A DNA stretch of 64,000 nt from the NCBI RefSeq assembly GCF_020026455.1, contig NZ_JAHHQJ010000007.1, forward strand, positions 62,001-126,000, written 5' to 3'. The position numbers were made by a program, and so were the translations under genes. Below are positions 1-14,798 of the stretch, piece by piece (within the stretch, counting starts at the first letter, position 1; each line of letters begins with the position of its first letter). The stretch is from Alistipes sp. Its GTDB lineage: Bacteria > Bacteroidota > Bacteroidia > Bacteroidales > Rikenellaceae. Under the pieces are notes generated by a model. That model had not been told where the DNA came from and searched no databases. It saw only the letters and a program-made list of their open reading frames with translations.

Positions 1-2746
<2,746 letters not shown>

Positions 2747-2782
2747 ATTTATTCTCGTTTTTCTTTTCCTCTAAAATACTCC

Positions 2783-6643
<3,861 letters not shown>

Positions 6644-6712
6644 CGTAAAATCCAAATTAGTTGAAGTGTAATGGGTTACGCTCCCCAAAAAGTGCGGGTC
6701 ATTATCCCGGCA

Positions 6713-6839
6713 ATGCTCCCGTACGAAGGCGTTGCTGGCCCCGGGAGCATCCTATATTCCAAAAACCGGACACAGCTCCTGATCGGCACTTCCGGTCTTT
6801 AGACCAAGAAAAGGCATAGAGCTTACACCGCCGGTAAGC
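6713..6839 (-). promoter_or_regulatory. hairpin-rich rplL-rpoB leader
   Basis: The 237-nt gap between rplL and rpoB holds three inverted repeats: ATGCTCCCG/CGGGAGCAT (6713-6721 with 6742-6750), ACCGGA/TCCGGT (6765-6770 with 6791-6796) and GCTTAC/GTAAGC (6821-6839, 7-nt loop). None is followed on the minus strand by a proper T-run, so they look like attenuating or RNA-processing structures and not a full terminator. In other bacteria this gap often sets the ratio of L7/L12 to polymerase. I see no TAnnTTTG promoter here. Confidence 0.45.
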
Positions 6840-6880
6840 CCTACACCTGTTCGTCTTCTATTGATGCTTAAGCAGCAATG

Positions 6881-7258
6881 CTACTTGAGCTCAACTTCAG
6901 CACCTGCTTCCTCGAGCTGGCCTTTGATCTGCTCAGCCTCCTCCTTGGAAACACCCTCTTTTACAGCCTTGGGAGCACCGTCAACCAGAGCCTTGGCATC
7001 ACCCAGCGAAAGACCTGCGATGTCCTTCACAACCTTGATAACCTGGAGCTTGGCCTGACCTGCAGCCTTCAGGATAACGTCGAACGACGTCTTCTCTGCG
7101 GCAGCAGCCTCGCCTGCGCCTGCAGCGGGGGCTGCAACGGCAACAGCGGCAGCAGCCGGCTCAATGCCATACTCCTCCTTGAGGATCTGTGCGAGTTCGT
7201 TTACCTCGGTAACCTTCAGGTTTACCAGTTCTTCAGCAAGTTTCTTTACGTCTGCCAT
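6881..7258 (-). CDS. rplL: 50S ribosomal protein L7/L12
   Basis: Stalk protein that recruits translational GTPases; normally present in several copies bound to L10. The 125-residue product begins MADVKKLAEELVNLKVTEV, has the alanine/glycine-rich hinge (AAAAVAVAAPAAGAGEAA, about residues 35-55) and the C-terminal domain with KTSFDVILKAAG and the GLSLGDAKALVDGAPKAVKE region. Length and domain order are normal. It lies 43 nt after rplJ and before the structured rpoB leader. Confidence 0.98.
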   Translation of the reverse strand: MADVKKLAEELVNLKVTEVNELAQILKEEYGIEPAAAAVAVAAPAAGAGEAAAAEKTSFDVILKAAGQAKLQVIKVVKDIAGLSLGDAKALVDGAPKAVKEGVSKEEAEQIKGQLEEAGAEVELK

Positions 7259-7301
7259 AGTTGTAAGCTTATTAATTTGTTTTTGATTCTTGTTTGTGAA
7301 A

Positions 7302-7826
7302 TTAGTTGTTTCTCGATTCGAGCGTCTTCACGAGGCCCGCAATCTTTTGGCCTGCATTAGCCTGCAATGCAGAAATAACATTCTTGGCCGGGGACTGGAG
7401 CAGTGCGACGATGTCGGCGATAAGCTCTTCCTTCGACTTGATGTTACACAGAGCGTCCAGCTGATTGTCACCCACGTAAACGCACCCTTCGGCAAAAGCC
7501 GCCTTCAGAACGGGCTTCTCCGACTTCTTGCGGAACTCCTTGATCAAGACAGCGGGAGCTTTCGCAACGTTGGTGAACATAATCGAGGTAGGACCCTCCA
7601 ATACTTTTACCAGATCAGCATCGGCCTTCTCCACCTTCTCGAGGGCTTTGCCCAGGAGGGTGTTCTTTACGACCACCAGCTTCACGTCGCTCTCGAAGCA
7701 CTTGCGGCGCAGGGCAGCGGTCTGCTCTGCGTTCAGCGACTCGATATCGGCGATATAGAAGTGAGGATAAGCCTGGAGCTGCTCGGCAAGGCTGTTAATT
7801 ACAACCAGTTTTTCTTCCTTAGTCAT
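7302..7826 (-). CDS. rplJ: 50S ribosomal protein L10
   Basis: Base of the L7/L12 stalk, 174 residues, beginning MTKEEKLVVINSLAEQLQ. The N-terminal rRNA-binding domain includes VVVKNTLLGKALE, and the C-terminal helix that holds L7/L12 dimers ends VISALQANAGQKIAGLVKTL. The gene starts 17 nt after the rplA stop. There is therefore no long L10 leader of the sort used for autogenous control in enterobacteria, and any such control would have to act elsewhere in the transcript. Confidence 0.97.
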   Translation of the reverse strand: MTKEEKLVVINSLAEQLQAYPHFYIADIESLNAEQTAALRRKCFESDVKLVVVKNTLLGKALEKVEKADADLVKVLEGPTSIMFTNVAKAPAVLIKEFRKKSEKPVLKAAFAEGCVYVGDNQLDALCNIKSKEELIADIVALLQSPAKNVISALQANAGQKIAGLVKTLESRNN

Positions 7827-7843
7827 CTCTTGTCTCCTCCTTC

Positions 7844-8542
7844 TTATTTGGTTTCTACTGATTTGGAATCAATCTGCACGCCGGGGCTCATGGTGGTCGA
7901 GAGATAAATACTCTTCACATAAGAACCTTTGGCAGCAGCCGGTTTCAGCTTGAGAATCATATTCAGCACCTCTTTCGCGTTGTCCACGATCTGATCTGCC
8001 GAGAACGAAACCTTGCCTACCGTCGTGTGGATAATACCGAATTTGTCGACCTTGAAGTCGATCTTTCCGGCTTTTACCTCCTGGACGGCTTTACCGACTT
8101 CCATCGTAACCGTACCGGTCTTGGGGTTAGGCATCAGTCCGCGGGGACCCAAAATACGGCCCAGCGCACCGACTTTTCCCATCACATTGGGAGTACAGAT
8201 GATCACGTCAACGTCGGTCCAGCCGGCCTTGATCTTGTCAACATACTCGTCCAGACCTACGTAGTCCGCACCTGCGGCCTGTGCCTCAGCCTCCTTCTCG
8301 GGCGTACACAGCACCAGCACGCGCACCGTCTTACCGGTTCCGTGGGGAAGCGTCACCACGCCGCGAACCATCTGGTTCGCCTTGCGGGGATCGACTCCCA
8401 AACGTACGTCGATATCCACCGAAGCGTCGAATTTCGTGAACGTAATTTCCTTCAGAAGAGCGGCTGCCTCCGAGAGTTTGTAAGCCTTACCGGCTTCCAC
8501 CTTAGCGTAGGCGATCTTTTGATTTTTTGTCAACTTACTCAT
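7844..8542 (-). CDS. rplA: 50S ribosomal protein L1
   Basis: L1-stalk protein, 232 residues, beginning MSKLTKNQKIAYAKVEAG. Recognisable family blocks are VDVRLGVDPRKANQMVRGVV-like sequence near residues 43-60, LGRILGPRGLMPNPKTGTVT around 130-150, and the C-terminal SVETK. It lies 11 nt after rplK on the same strand, the conserved rplK-rplA pair. Length is normal and no unusual residues were seen. Confidence 0.97.
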   Translation of the reverse strand: MSKLTKNQKIAYAKVEAGKAYKLSEAAALLKEITFTKFDASVDIDVRLGVDPRKANQMVRGVVTLPHGTGKTVRVLVLCTPEKEAEAQAAGADYVGLDEYVDKIKAGWTDVDVIICTPNVMGKVGALGRILGPRGLMPNPKTGTVTMEVGKAVQEVKAGKIDFKVDKFGIIHTTVGKVSFSADQIVDNAKEVLNMILKLKPAAAKGSYVKSIYLSTTMSPGVQIDSKSVETK

Positions 8543-8553
8543 CTTCTTCGCAA

Positions 8554-8994
8554 TTACATATTAGGAAATTCTCCGACGACACTGATACCCATACTGCGGG
8601 CAGTACCGGCAACCATGCGCATAGCGGATTCCAGCGTGAAGCAGTTCATGTCAGGCATTTTGTCCTGTGCGATTTCGCGGATCTGATTCCACGTCACCTG
8701 ACCGACCTTGTCGCGGTTGGGCTGTGCGGAACCTTTCTGTGCTTTAGCTGCTTCCTTGAGCTGGATAGCTACGGGCGGCTGTTTTACAACAAAGTCGAAC
8801 GACTTATCGCTGTAAACCGTGATGATGACCGGAAGAACCTTTCCCGCCTTGTCCTGCGTACGAGCATTGAATTGCTTGCAGAAGTCCATGATATTGACTC
8901 CCTTAGAACCCAATGCGGGACCAACCGGGGGCGAAGGATTGGCGGCACCACCTTTGATCTGCAATTTAATAAATGCAGCAACCTCTTTTGCCAT
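8554..8994 (-). CDS. rplK: 50S ribosomal protein L11
   Basis: Binds the GTPase-associated region of 23S rRNA, 146 residues. The start MAKEVAAFIKLQIKGGAAN and the proline-rich switch (PSPPVGPALGSKGVNIMDFC) are diagnostic; the C-terminal domain contains NCFTLESAMRMVAGTARSMG. The gene begins 16 nt after nusG and continues into rplA, as in most bacteria. Confidence 0.98.
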   Translation of the reverse strand: MAKEVAAFIKLQIKGGAANPSPPVGPALGSKGVNIMDFCKQFNARTQDKAGKVLPVIITVYSDKSFDFVVKQPPVAIQLKEAAKAQKGSAQPNRDKVGQVTWNQIREIAQDKMPDMNCFTLESAMRMVAGTARSMGISVVGEFPNM

Positions 8995-9010
8995 AGTTTT
9001 CCTTGGTTAA

Positions 9011-9571
9011 TTATTCTTTTTCTACTTGGGTGAAACTCAACTCCATAGGAGTTTTGCGCCCGAATATCTTCACCGATACCGTGAGTTTCTTGCGCTCGTT
9101 GTCGACTGCCTCGATAGTACCTTGGAAGCTCGAGAAAGGACCGTCCGTAACCTTGACGGTCTCGCCGACAAAGAAGGGTATTTCGTTCTCCTCCTCCTGT
9201 GCGTTCAGCTCGTCGACACGGCCGAGGATGCGCGCTACCTCCTGCGGACGCAGGGGCGTGGCGTTCATCTTGCGGCTGTCCTCTTTGGTGTCGCCGAGGA
9301 AACCCAGCACATTGGGGGTATTGCGAATAATAATCGGAATCTGACCTACGAATGCAGCCTCCACCAACACGTAACCCGGATAAGAGACCTTCTCCTTGGA
9401 GACCTTCTTTCCGTTACGGATCGTGTAGACTTTTTCGGTAGGAATCAGCACCTGGGAAATGTAGTCCTCAAGGTGGTTGTGGCGGATCTCAGCCTCGATA
9501 TACTCTTTGACCTTCCCCTCCTTGCCACCGATGGCGCGGACAACATACCACTGTTTCTTAATCTCGCTCAT
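9011..9571 (-). CDS. nusG: transcription termination/antitermination factor NusG
   Basis: Elongation factor linking RNA polymerase to Rho or the ribosome, 186 residues from MSEIKKQWYVVRAIGGKEGK. The NGN domain contains WYVVRA and KVSYPGYVLVEA, and the KOW domain contains VGETVKVTDGPFSSFQGTIE. A TTG extension of five residues is open, but it overlaps the gap after secE and is not family-like; I use the ATG at 9571. It lies between secE and rplK in the classical order. Confidence 0.97.
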   Translation of the reverse strand: MSEIKKQWYVVRAIGGKEGKVKEYIEAEIRHNHLEDYISQVLIPTEKVYTIRNGKKVSKEKVSYPGYVLVEAAFVGQIPIIIRNTPNVLGFLGDTKEDSRKMNATPLRPQEVARILGRVDELNAQEEENEIPFFVGETVKVTDGPFSSFQGTIEAVDNERKKLTVSVKIFGRKTPMELSFTQVEKE

Positions 9572-9586
9572 CGTTCCAGCAAACAA

Positions 9587-9784
9587 TTAACGACCGAGAC
9601 CTCCCAGGGTCTTGTAAATGGCGGCCATCACGTTCTCGAACGTCACGTCCATCGCCAAAACGACTACGGCGAAGATGACCGAAGCTACCATCACGACGAT
9701 CGTGGAGCTCTGGAGCTGCGGAAACGTCGGCCACGTTACCTTGTTTACAAGCTCGTTGTAAGATTCTTTAACGTATTTGATCAT
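9587..9784 (-). CDS. secE: preprotein translocase subunit SecE
   Basis: Small essential subunit of the Sec translocon, 65 residues, of the single-spanning type. The amphipathic segment KESYNELVNKVTWPTFPQLQ carries the family signature NKVTWP, followed by one transmembrane helix (about residues 28-48). It lies directly downstream of tRNA-Trp with an 18-nt gap and 15 nt before nusG, the usual trnW-secE-nusG order. Confidence 0.96.
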   Translation of the reverse strand: MIKYVKESYNELVNKVTWPTFPQLQSSTIVVMVASVIFAVVVLAMDVTFENVMAAIYKTLGGLGR

Positions 9785-9801
9785 ATCTTCGTCTTTTACT
9801 T

Positions 9802-9875
9802 TGGCAGGAGCAGAGAGATTCGAACTCCCATCAACGGTTTTGGAGACCGCTATTCTACCCTTGAACTATGCTCCT
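9802..9875 (-). tRNA. tRNA-Trp (CCA)
   Basis: Full cloverleaf on the minus strand. The acceptor AGGAGCA pairs with TGCTCCT, the anticodon loop CTCCAAA carries CCA, and the T-loop contains TTCGAAT. Discriminator G is followed by an encoded CCA (9802-9804). It sits between tuf and secE, so it is probably cut out of the long operon transcript. Confidence 0.97.
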
Positions 9876-9879
9876 AAGT

Positions 9880-9916
9880 GACAGAAAGCGTACAGCAGTC
9901 CGTACTGCTTTCTGTC
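9880..9916 (-). other. long hairpin between tuf and tRNA-Trp
   Basis: GACAGAAAGC (9880-9889) pairs with GCTTTCTGTC (9907-9916), and GTAC at 9890 pairs with GTAC at 9902, giving about 14 bp around an 8-nt loop with one bulged base. No T-run follows on the minus strand, so this is better read as an RNA-processing or protecting structure than a terminator. It ends 5 nt before the tRNA 5' end. A weaker hairpin GTCGCC/GGCGAC lies at 9927-9949. Confidence 0.55.
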
Positions 9917-10005
9917 TATTTTATTTGTCGCCTAAAAATCACTGGCGACAGTGGTTGGCGTTCGGCCTTCGCAAGCAAGCTTCCGACGGCCTTGTGCGCC
10001 TTGAA

Positions 10006-11193
10006 CTACTTCACGATCTTCAGGATCTGACCTGCACCTACCGTACGGCCACCCTCGCGGATTGCGAAACGCAGACCTTCGTTGATAGCAACGGGGTAGA
10101 TCAGCTTCACGGTGATGGTCACGTGGTCACCCGGCATGACCATGTCGACGCCTGCGGGCAGGTGAACCTCACCCGTTACGTCCATCGTACGCAGGTAGAA
10201 CTGGGGACGGTAGTTGTTGTGGAACGGCGTGTGACGGCCACCCTCCTCTTTCTTCAGGATGTAGACCTCAGCCTCGAACTCGGTGTGCGGAGTGATCGAA
10301 CCCGGCTTGGCAACAACCATACCGCGCTTAACCTCCTTCTTATCGATACCGCGGAGCAGCAGACCTACGTTGTCGCCGGCCTCGCCCTCGTCGAGCAGCT
10401 TGCGGAACATCTCGACACCCGTACAGGTCGACGTGAGGGTCTTCTCCTCGAGACCTACGATCTCAACGGGATCACCTACATGGATCACACCGGTCTCGAT
10501 ACGGCCCGTTACAACGGTTCCACGGCCGGTGATCGAGAACACGTCCTCGACAGGCATCAGGAACGGCTTCTCGTTCTCACGCGGGGGAACGGGGATATAA
10601 TCGTCAACGGCAGCCATCAGCTCCATGATCTTCTCCTCCCACTTCGGCTCGCCGTTCAGGCCGCCGAGTGCGGAACCACGGATGATGGGAGCGTTGTCGC
10701 CATCGTACTCATACTTGGAAAGCAGGTCGCGAACCTCCATCTCGACCAGGTCGAGCATCTCGGGATCGTCCACCATGTCGCACTTGTTCAGGAAAACAAC
10801 GATGCGCGGTACGTTCACCTGACGGGCGAGCAGCACGTGCTCGTTGGTCTGGGGCATCGGACCGTCCGTAGCGGCAACGACCAGGATAGCACCGTCCATC
10901 TGAGCAGCACCCGTAACCATGTTCTTCACATAGTCGGCGTGGCCCGGGCAGTCTACGTGAGCGTAGTGGCGGTTGGCCGTCTGGTACTCAACGTGCGAGG
11001 TGTTGATCGTGATACCACGCTCTTTCTCCTCGGGGGCGTTGTCGATCGAGTCGAACGAACGGAGTTCCGACAGACCGTTCTTAGCCAAAACAGTCGTGAT
11101 AGCAGCGGTAAGGGTGGTCTTACCGTGGTCAACGTGACCGATGGTACCGATGTTTACGTGCGGTTTCGACCGGTCGAATTTTTCTTTTGCCAT
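10006..11193 (-). CDS. tuf: elongation factor Tu
   Basis: GTPase delivering aminoacyl-tRNA to the ribosome, 395 residues. G1 is GHVDHGKT (near residue 19), G3 is DCPGHADYVKNM, G4 is NKCDMVD, and the third domain ends AIREGGRTVGAGQILKIVK. Length is normal for Bacteroidetes. The gene stands between tRNA-Gly and tRNA-Trp in a tRNA-tuf-tRNA-secE-nusG arrangement, so it probably shares the promoter upstream of tRNA-Thr. No separate promoter was seen in its 130-nt leader. Confidence 0.98.
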   Translation of the reverse strand: MAKEKFDRSKPHVNIGTIGHVDHGKTTLTAAITTVLAKNGLSELRSFDSIDNAPEEKERGITINTSHVEYQTANRHYAHVDCPGHADYVKNMVTGAAQMDGAILVVAATDGPMPQTNEHVLLARQVNVPRIVVFLNKCDMVDDPEMLDLVEMEVRDLLSKYEYDGDNAPIIRGSALGGLNGEPKWEEKIMELMAAVDDYIPVPPRENEKPFLMPVEDVFSITGRGTVVTGRIETGVIHVGDPVEIVGLEEKTLTSTCTGVEMFRKLLDEGEAGDNVGLLLRGIDKKEVKRGMVVAKPGSITPHTEFEAEVYILKKEEGGRHTPFHNNYRPQFYLRTMDVTGEVHLPAGVDMVMPGDHVTITVKLIYPVAINEGLRFAIREGGRTVGAGQILKIVK

Positions 11194-11323
11194 AGTATTA
11201 AGTATTTAAAGTATTGTTAAAAATTGTCCCAAAGTTTTAAAATTCATTTCGCAGAACAAGCGAGCGACACAAACTCTCCATCATCACCGATCGGAGGCGT
11301 TCGTATCACACGCTGCTGCGTAC

Positions 11324-11399
11324 TGGAGCGGAAGACGAGGCTCAAACTCGCGACCCTCAGCTTGGAAGGCTGATGCTCTATCAACTGAGCTACTTCCGC
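11324..11399 (-). tRNA. tRNA-Gly (TCC)
   Basis: Acceptor GCGGAAG/CTTCCGC, anticodon loop CTTCCAA with TCC, T-loop TTTGAGC. Discriminator T is followed by an encoded CCA. It is co-oriented with tuf 130 nt downstream. Confidence 0.96.
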
Positions 11400-11486
11400 A
11401 AAAACAAACCGTATCAGAGTATCCCCTCCCTCACACCGCCTTGCGACGGCGCCGGGTCTGCAACTCCAACCGGCTCTTTTTTTTTG

Positions 11487-11569
11487 TGGGAAGTGATGGA
11501 TTCGAACCACCGAAGGCGTACGCCAGCAGATTTACAGTCTGCCCCATTTGGCCACTCTGGTAACTTCCC
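11487..11569 (-). tRNA. tRNA-Tyr (GTA)
   Basis: Class II tRNA with a long variable arm. Acceptor GGGAAGT/ACTTCCC, anticodon loop CTGTAAA with GTA, T-loop TTCGAAT. No CCA is encoded; the next bases on the minus strand are CAAAAA. Confidence 0.96.
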
Positions 11570-11842
11570 TTGTCTTGCTCCTCTCCCATACGGAACAGCC
11601 TTTTCACTCGGCTTCTTCCTGTTTTATCCGGGCTTGACTTCACCTGCGCGTTGCGCCGCTCGTCTTGCCCTTTCGGGGAGGCTTCGCTCCACCGACGCTC
11701 TTCGTCGCGAAAACACCTCGTCTCTCTCGAAACTCCCAGTCTCAAAAGGTTTGTCGCATCAAACAAGTCCGACCGTCATCCTCTTTTTCGACTGCTGCCA
11801 TCGGCAGGGTCTTTTCCACTCATCCTCGCGTCGGCTTTCCGA

Positions 11843-11916
11843 GCCGATGGAGGGATTCGAACCCCCGACCAGCTGATTACAAATCAGCTGCTCTGGCCAA
11901 CTGAGCTACATCGGCA
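11843..11916 (-). tRNA. tRNA-Thr (TGT)
   Basis: Acceptor GCCGATG/CATCGGC, anticodon loop TTTGTAA with TGT, T-loop TTCGAAT. CCA is not encoded. It is the first gene after the promoter at 11938-11969 and heads the tRNA-tuf cluster. Confidence 0.97.
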
Positions 11917-11937
11917 GTATTCACCGTTTTGGATTGC

Positions 11938-11969
11938 AAAAGTAGGCATAAAAAATTTATCGCGCAAAT
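11938..11969 (-). promoter_or_regulatory. promoter of the tRNA-tuf-secE-nusG-rpl-rpo cluster
   Basis: Minus-strand TTTG (11966-11969) and TACTTTTG (11938-11945) separated by 20 nt match the Bacteroidetes -33/-7 consensus. The expected start is about 14 nt upstream of tRNA-Thr. The spacer is very A/T-rich in an otherwise GC-rich region. Confidence 0.8.
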
Positions 11970-12051
11970 TATTCGGGATAAATTTTCTACTTTTTTACTC
12001 TTCTCAAAGAACCGCGCCCAATCGTGCTGACTTCAGGGGCGAAATCGGGTG

Positions 12052-12081
12052 CAAAGATAGGAAAAGTTTTGGATAACGCAA
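12052..12081 (-). promoter_or_regulatory. second upstream promoter of the tRNA-tuf cluster
   Basis: TTGC (12078-12081) and TATCTTTG (12052-12059) on the minus strand are 18 nt apart, another good match to the Bacteroidetes consensus. It lies about 110 nt upstream of the first promoter, so the cluster appears to have tandem promoters. Confidence 0.6.
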
Positions 12082-12363
12082 CACCTACCGCAAAAAATAT
12101 TATCTCTCCAGACCAAGCGGGCCACCCCACCGCCCGAAAAGCGCCCCGGAAGCCCCTAAAAACCCGTCCCAGAGACTGAATGCCAATCTTTACGGGCAAC
12201 CCCGGATCCGCGCATTTCCCCGATCTCCGGCGCCGGAAACCTGCGCCCTTGCCCCGCATGCGCCGCACCAGGCCGCTGCCGTCGCCCCCTCCGGAATCCG
12301 GCAGTGCACCGAAAAATGAAGCCTCAGGGAGGAGGTACTCCGACATCCCCGGCGGGCGGTGGC
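12082..12363. other. intergenic stretch without a recognisable gene
   Basis: GC-rich spacer between the tRNA cluster promoters and the end of the AraC gene. Short open frames exist on both strands, but none has family-like sequence or a promoter. No clear terminator for the AraC gene was seen. Confidence 0.6.
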
Positions 12364-13278
12364 CTATTTTTTCCGGATCGAATGGATCAGCTGCGCGGGC
12401 GTCGCCTGGAGGTAATTCTTGCAGAAACGGCTGAACTGCGTGTAGTAGCGAAACCCGTACTTGTTCATCAGCTCCTTGGTGCTGCCCTCGCCGTCGCGGA
12501 TGTCGGAGAAGACCTTCAGCGCCTTCTGGCGCATCATCCAGTGATAGACGCTGTCGTTGAAGTGCTCGGCGAAACGGCGTTTGAAGACCGAAAGGCTCAT
12601 GCCCGCCAGCGAAGCCAGTTCGGCAACGCCCTGCGCCTTGTCGTAATTGTTGCAGACGAAGACGCGGAAATTGTCCTGCGGCTGAATGATCGACTGGAAA
12701 AAGTAGGCATGTTCGGTCGGCGTGTAGAGCACCTTGATCATCATGAAAAGCTCGGTGGCCTTCACCCGGTGGTAGCGGACGCAGTCGAACAACTGGTGGA
12801 TTGTAAACAAGGTGCTCAAAAGCTGCTCGATGGCCGGATGCATCGAAAGCATGGGGGCCGATTCGGTCGGGACGGCCGAGTCATAGGGCATCACCTTGTC
12901 GAAAATATCCTGCTCGCAGAATTCGATGCGGTGGATGAGCGACAGCACGACCACATGCGTCTCGTCGTCCCGGGCCGTCACCACGAAGCGTTCGCTGCGG
13001 GCAAGGCACACGCATTGTTTCGACACAACAGGCCGCACCGTATCGCTTCCGTCCCTCAGGCGCAAAGACCCGGACATCACGAAGAGGATGCGCACCATGC
13101 GGTCCGCGGGGAACGTCACCCCCTCTCCGGCTGCAAACGTGAGCTGCGAAAAGCGACAATAGGTCGACTCGCCGATGCGGCGGAACGGCGCCGGAAACGT
13201 GGAACAACTACTGCAATCCGCAGAGCAGCCCTCATTCAATGCCGACTCTTCAAACTGCGGTTGGGGTTGGTTATCCAT
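12364..13278 (-). CDS. AraC-family transcriptional regulator
   Basis: A 304-residue regulator with an N-terminal cupin-like ligand region and a C-terminal double helix-turn-helix (about residues 205-302). The first HTH contains GVAELASLAGMSLSVFKRRF and the second STKELMNKYGFRYYTQFSRF followed by KNYLQATPAQLIHSIRKK, the end signature of this family. The N-terminus has a C-x3-C-x2-C cluster (CSADCSSC, near residue 18), which is unusual. No adjacent target operon is obvious and no promoter box was seen upstream. The effector is unknown. Confidence 0.9.
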   Translation of the reverse strand: MDNQPQPQFEESALNEGCSADCSSCSTFPAPFRRIGESTYCRFSQLTFAAGEGVTFPADRMVRILFVMSGSLRLRDGSDTVRPVVSKQCVCLARSERFVVTARDDETHVVVLSLIHRIEFCEQDIFDKVMPYDSAVPTESAPMLSMHPAIEQLLSTLFTIHQLFDCVRYHRVKATELFMMIKVLYTPTEHAYFFQSIIQPQDNFRVFVCNNYDKAQGVAELASLAGMSLSVFKRRFAEHFNDSVYHWMMRQKALKVFSDIRDGEGSTKELMNKYGFRYYTQFSRFCKNYLQATPAQLIHSIRKK

Positions 13279-13364
13279 AATTTATTGATCCGTGTAACGA
13301 GTTTTATCTGTTAAAAATACAAAAAAAAAGCAGAAAAGCGAGCATCTCAGCCCCCGGAATGTCC

Positions 13365-13397
13365 CAAAAAAAGTCCCCGCCACGACCGGCAGGGACT
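13365..13397 (-). terminator. terminator of the coiled-coil lipoprotein gene
   Basis: AGTCCCTGCC (complement of 13388-13397) pairs with the complement of 13372-13381, giving a 10-bp stem with a 6-nt loop and one G-U pair. It is followed on the minus strand by seven T residues. Confidence 0.85.
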
Positions 13398-13428
13398 CTG
13401 AAAGTTGTTGTAACGACGGACCAACCGC

Positions 13429-14301
13429 CTATTTGTAACTAATGATCAGAATTTTCGAAGACTCCCAGAACCGCACGGGATCGGTGATGAGCAGTTTCTC
13501 GACCACCTTGTTCGGATCGGTCTTCAGTTCGTAGGAACCTTCGGGATGCGAAGTGACGATCGACACCCGCTTCTGCCCGACGGGAATCTCCGACAGCAGG
13601 CGCGAATCGGCCATCGTAAAGCTGTCGAAATTGCGGTTCCGGCCGACGGTCAGCGTCCGCCCGATGAACCCCTGTTTGTTGACGATCTGCGCATCGCGCA
13701 GTTCCTTCTCGGCCCCCACGATGTAATAGACCGTGTTGAGTTGGTTCTGCAGCTCGACCTTCTCGCCGCTCAGGTTCTCGACCTCGGCACTGCGGACGGC
13801 AACCTCCTCGGTCAGGTTCTTCACCTCGACGCCCATCCGATCGAGGCTGGCGTGCAACTGCTCCACCTCGGTTTTCTTCTCCGCCAGCTGGCCGCTCATG
13901 TCAGCGATCATCTTCTCCAGACCGTCGATATGCAGATTGGCCTTGCGCAGCAGGGCTGCCGAACGCTGCAGCGACTCGATCTTCGTATGGTTTTCCTGCA
14001 GCAGGCGGTCGATGGCCCTGATGTCGTTGCTGATCTCCTCGACGGGACGGCGCCCTCCCTCCGCCTCCTCGGATACGGTGATCAGGGCCTCGCGCGACTT
14101 GATCAGCGCAAGGTTCTCCGAAATGGCGTTGATGTCCGCAAACACGGCATTGATCAGCGAGTCCTTCGCGTTGACGACCAACACCAGCGAATCGCTCCTG
14201 TTCTCAGCCTCGACGGCAACCTGCCTGCTCACGCAGGAGGCAAGGAGCGCCACGGCGACAGTCGCCGCAGCAATTGTCAGATGCTTCATTTTGTTTTTCA
14301 T
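13429..14301 (-). CDS. coiled-coil lipoprotein (possible Cbp1-type adhesin)
   Basis: A 290-residue outer-membrane-type lipoprotein. The signal peptide KHLTIAAATVAVALLASC ends in a lipobox with Cys near residue 23. Residues about 40-195 are strongly heptad-like (KSREALITVSEEAEGG, EKKTEVEQLHASLDRMGVEV, EEVAVRSAEVENLSGEK). A C-terminal ~90-residue domain starts YYIVGAEKELRDAQ and ends WESSKILIISYK. This layout resembles Bacteroides proteins annotated as Cbp1 collagen-binding adhesins, but that link is from memory of the architecture only. It is a single-gene unit with its own promoter and terminator. Confidence 0.8.
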   Translation of the reverse strand: MKNKMKHLTIAAATVAVALLASCVSRQVAVEAENRSDSLVLVVNAKDSLINAVFADINAISENLALIKSREALITVSEEAEGGRRPVEEISNDIRAIDRLLQENHTKIESLQRSAALLRKANLHIDGLEKMIADMSGQLAEKKTEVEQLHASLDRMGVEVKNLTEEVAVRSAEVENLSGEKVELQNQLNTVYYIVGAEKELRDAQIVNKQGFIGRTLTVGRNRNFDSFTMADSRLLSEIPVGQKRVSIVTSHPEGSYELKTDPNKVVEKLLITDPVRFWESSKILIISYK

Positions 14302-14352
14302 GATTCCGACTGTTTAAAAATTAAAGATTACGCTCTTGTTTGCCTTCAAGTA

Positions 14353-14360
14353 CAAATATA
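14353..14360 (-). promoter_or_regulatory. -7 element upstream of the coiled-coil lipoprotein
   Basis: TATATTTG on the minus strand, 52 nt before the start codon, in an A/T-rich stretch. No convincing -33 box was seen. Confidence 0.5.
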
Positions 14361-14434
14361 TAATAAAAAATAAAATCCCGCACCCGTTTTTTCGCAAAGA
14401 CCGAAAAAAATTCCCGCAAACGGGCAGGGGCATG

Positions 14435-14471
14435 AAAAACAACGGGCCGCAACCCTCGGTTGCAGCCCGTT
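14435..14471 (-). terminator. terminator of rpmE2
   Basis: AACGGGCTGCAACC/GGTTGCGGCCCGTT forms a 14-position stem (one mismatch) with a 3-nt loop, 14441-14471, followed on the minus strand by GTTTTTC. It lies 23 nt after the L31 stop codon. Confidence 0.88.
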
Positions 14472-14494
14472 ATTTCGTAAATGCGCAAGCAGTC

Positions 14495-14761
14495 TTACTT
14501 CGCATTCTTCTTATCGTAGCGTTTTGCGTAGCGGCTCATAAACTTATCGACGCGACCAGCGGTGTCAACCAACTTCATCTTACCGGTGTAGAACGGGTGC
14601 GAGGTGTTGGAAATTTCCATCTTATACACGGGATAGGTTTCGCCGTTCACTTCGATGGTCTCTTTTGTCGAAACGGCGGACCGACACAAAAACACGACGT
14701 CGTTGGACATGTCCTTGAACGCCACCAAACGATAATTCTCCGGATGAATACCCTTTTTCAT
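14495..14761 (-). CDS. rpmE2: 50S ribosomal protein L31 type B
   Basis: An 88-residue, cysteine-poor L31 of the B type, beginning MKKGIHPENYRLVAFKDMS and ending RVDKFMSRYAKRYDKKNAK. The zinc-binding cysteines of type A L31 are absent; only one Cys (FLCRS) is present, in a non-zinc context. In other bacteria this form replaces the zinc form under zinc shortage, but Bacteroidetes often carry it as the main copy. It is monocistronic, between a clear promoter and a strong terminator. Confidence 0.95.
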   Translation of the reverse strand: MKKGIHPENYRLVAFKDMSNDVVFLCRSAVSTKETIEVNGETYPVYKMEISNTSHPFYTGKMKLVDTAGRVDKFMSRYAKRYDKKNAK

Positions 14762-14798
14762 TTCGCTGTTTTTGTTTTTAATTAATGCTTAAGCGCGA

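Noticed and set aside
6713..6839. Intrinsic terminator between rplL and rpoB
   Set aside because: The stems lack a following T-run on the minus strand and no new promoter was found for rpoB, so read-through is more likely.
11931..12000. Mobile-element junction at the tRNA-Thr promoter
   Set aside because: The A/T-rich stretch is explained by the promoter. No direct repeats of the tRNA 3' end, integrase or attachment site were seen.
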